Below, one piece after another: positions 40,901-43,900 of a stretch of 64,000 bases of DNA. Made by a program: the position numbers and the translations under genes. Position 1 is the stretch's first letter. Each line of letters opens with the position of its first letter. This DNA comes from Endomychus coccineus (Eukaryota > Arthropoda > Insecta > Coleoptera > Endomychidae). The stretch is taken from contig OY294069.1 in assembly GCA_958510875.1 (NCBI GenBank), forward strand, positions 158,533,111 to 158,597,110, given 5' to 3'. The notes below the pieces were generated by a model. That model worked only from the letters and a program-made list of their open reading frames with translations. It was not told the DNA's origin and ran no database searches.

Positions 40901-43900
40901 TAGCGAGCTTTTTGTCCACACTGTTCTTTGCCTTCCTCTTTTCTTCTTCTTGAGGACCAAAGCAGACGCGATTAGAACCGGTAGATACATCCTCCCTGAC
41001 TGCACAATTGAAACTGACACTTTATTGATCAATATTATTGGATCGTGTGAGGGCTACCGTTTTTTTACCAATACTTCGTCAATAATATTGCTTCAATAAT
41101 ATTGACCGTGTAAGGTACGCTTTAAGTGCGAGGGCTGTCTATATAATAGAATCACCAGAAATATCGTTTCTTTATTGAATAAGACCAACACTTGACTTTC
41201 AAATATTTTTTTCTACCAATTTGCTGTGTGGCTGGTCTTATCAGCTTGAATATTACATTCAACTTACGTGTATGTCACCGGATCCTAGACCAACAGCAAT
41301 GCAATTATGTGCTGGCGAAAAACGTGCGCTGCGAATCCCATTGCATTCCGCTCCGAAATTAACTTCTCCAGCAAAGGTGTACGGTATTTGAATCAATGGA
41401 TTTCTCCTCATATTGTTACTCAATTGTATCCATGGGAATTGTTTTGATGTATTGTCACTACCAGAGAATGAATTGTCGCTGATACCTATGATTGTGCTAT
41501 ACTGTACTGTCTGAAACAAAAAATTACTCGATTTTTTACATCGACATATACATATGGACTGCGCGTGGCAAGGATAAGCGCGGGTAGTGCCGGCGTGAGA
41601 GAGGGGAAAACGAAGAGGACTAATACTGTCTTTATCTATCAGCTCGGGACGTAAACATACTAGCTACAGTCATGTTGCATTTCCATTGCCACGCGCAGTC
41701 CATATGTATATGTCGATGATTTTTTAGACATCTTAGGGCAAAAAAAAGCAGAGCACTCCCGGTAGAGCTATATGACACTGTAGTCGAGGAAAATTAACAG
41801 CAAAATAGGCCAAAGGTCCGAAAACCTGTGCAGTAAGATGGATCGAGGTGCGGTTTTTTGCATCCGATTTCTTGACACATTTATTCCATTTGCCCAGTTT
41901 TTAAATCTTGTACAAATGAGAAACTGCATTTCTGCATCGAAAAAATTAATTTTTTCATGTGCAATTTTTGAAGCAAATAAAAAAAATTCATTATTCGGTA
42001 ATACATTGTGGAAATCGACCCAAAATTGTTACTTGGGGATTTTTGGGGTCGCTGAACACGAATATGATGTCAGATAAACCATATAATGTACCTGGGAACC
42101 AGGAAGTCCTGATTGTGCGGGTCATCCACGAGGTTGTCGGGAACTTTGCTTGGAAATTGAAGCAAAATGTTTACTCGGGGGGTTCTCGAGGTCGCTGAAC
42201 ACGATTCTGATATTGAAAAAATTTTCCAATATACCTGGAGGCAAGGGTGGCCTGGTTGTCTACCTGGGTCGTCTCCCGGACATTTACGCGAGTGTTTTTG
42301 TAAATGTAATGAATTTGGCTACTCAGGGGTTTTGGGGTCGCTGATCACGAATATGATGTCGAAAAATCCTGATATGTACCTGGGAAGCAAGATGTCCTGG
42401 TTGTGACGATCGTCTACGAGGTTTTTTCGAAATTTGCTCAGAAATTGAATGAAAATATTTACTAAAAAAAGGCATTACGGAATGGAAAACGATCGACCAA
42501 TTTTTTCAAATAATTAGGAATTTTTATTTGTAGTAAACCTCAGATCTCGCACGGTTTTAACGCTGAGCCTATTCCTCTCATCCTGTCACAATTGTCACGT
42601 TATTGAACAAATAATTCTTCATAATTTCAGAAAAACTAGAGAGCTCGGATTTTATCATTACAATTTTTTCTGAAAAGTTTAAAATCGGTATCCGGTATCA
42701 GACTAGTTTTTTTCAATGAGCTTGACCAAATTCATGGTTTGATCGAAAATTCTGGTTTCACCAATTTAGATTTATTTTCTCTGCATACTCAACAATAATT
42801 TAGAATCCTTTCTAAAATCCAATCATTGAAAAAAACGCGACAACCCAATTTGAGTCGTTGTCATTGGTAAATGCATCTCTCTTTCTCCCTCTTTTGAGAT
42901 CATAGAGGACGATAAAAATGCAACGCAATATTTTAAACAGAAAGTAAACTATGAAAATTTAAGTAACTTTCGACAAATAATACTTTTTATATGAAGCAGA
43001 ACAAATCGGGATATTCTTTCAATATTTGAGAATAATATATTGAATAGGACAAAGATTAGAACGTGTACCTACTATTAAAATAATACGCCTGATTACCCTA
43101 CTCAACTAACAATTGATTGCAACAAAGTTAAAATCCCCAAATTCTCGTAGTTGTTCCTCAAGAAAATGGAAAGCAATTGCACATTTTCAATGTCCTTGAA
43201 TAGGACTACTTAGATTGGAATAATTCATTGCAAACGAAATGCCGTGTAAATTAGAAGTTAGAACGTCGAATGTTCAAATCAATTGAGAAATCGAATTTCA
43301 TATACAATTTTGTTCTCTCTATCGGGTTTTTTCTATTTGAATAAGCTATGAAATATTCAATGTCGGGAAGTATTTACAATAGCTTACTTCCCTATTATTG
43401 ACACTATAGCATGTTCTATATTATAAAAGCTGGGTGTTTTTTTGAAGGATGTGAATTAGTGACTAGAATATACATATTACAATTTATTTGTAACGATGTG
43501 GTATAGATGAAATAATTAAAACGAAGAGAGTGTAGTGAACGAAGTGGTCTCTTTAATCGGGTTATATGGCACAAGGTATGTTCTCGGGTACCTGCCAAAT
43601 AGTAAATGCAATCCACTTGAAATTCTGATAAAAAATTTAAGCTGTTTTTGAGTTATTGATCAAAGCGGTCCGTCGAAATACTCAACGCTATTCGCTTTGT
43701 TTCGCGCACTGTTCAGTGCATAGTCAAAGTATACCAGGTCTGCCGGAGCCTCCCTTCTACTCTTTTTAAAATTTTAGTGCAATCTGATTGGTCGTTTATT
43801 TCGTTTATTCAATGTTATAGACAAGGACATAATATGATGTTGTTACGTGCCGGCAACGAGCTGATGAGAGCAAGGCTGTGATTGGAGGAGCTGGGTGACG

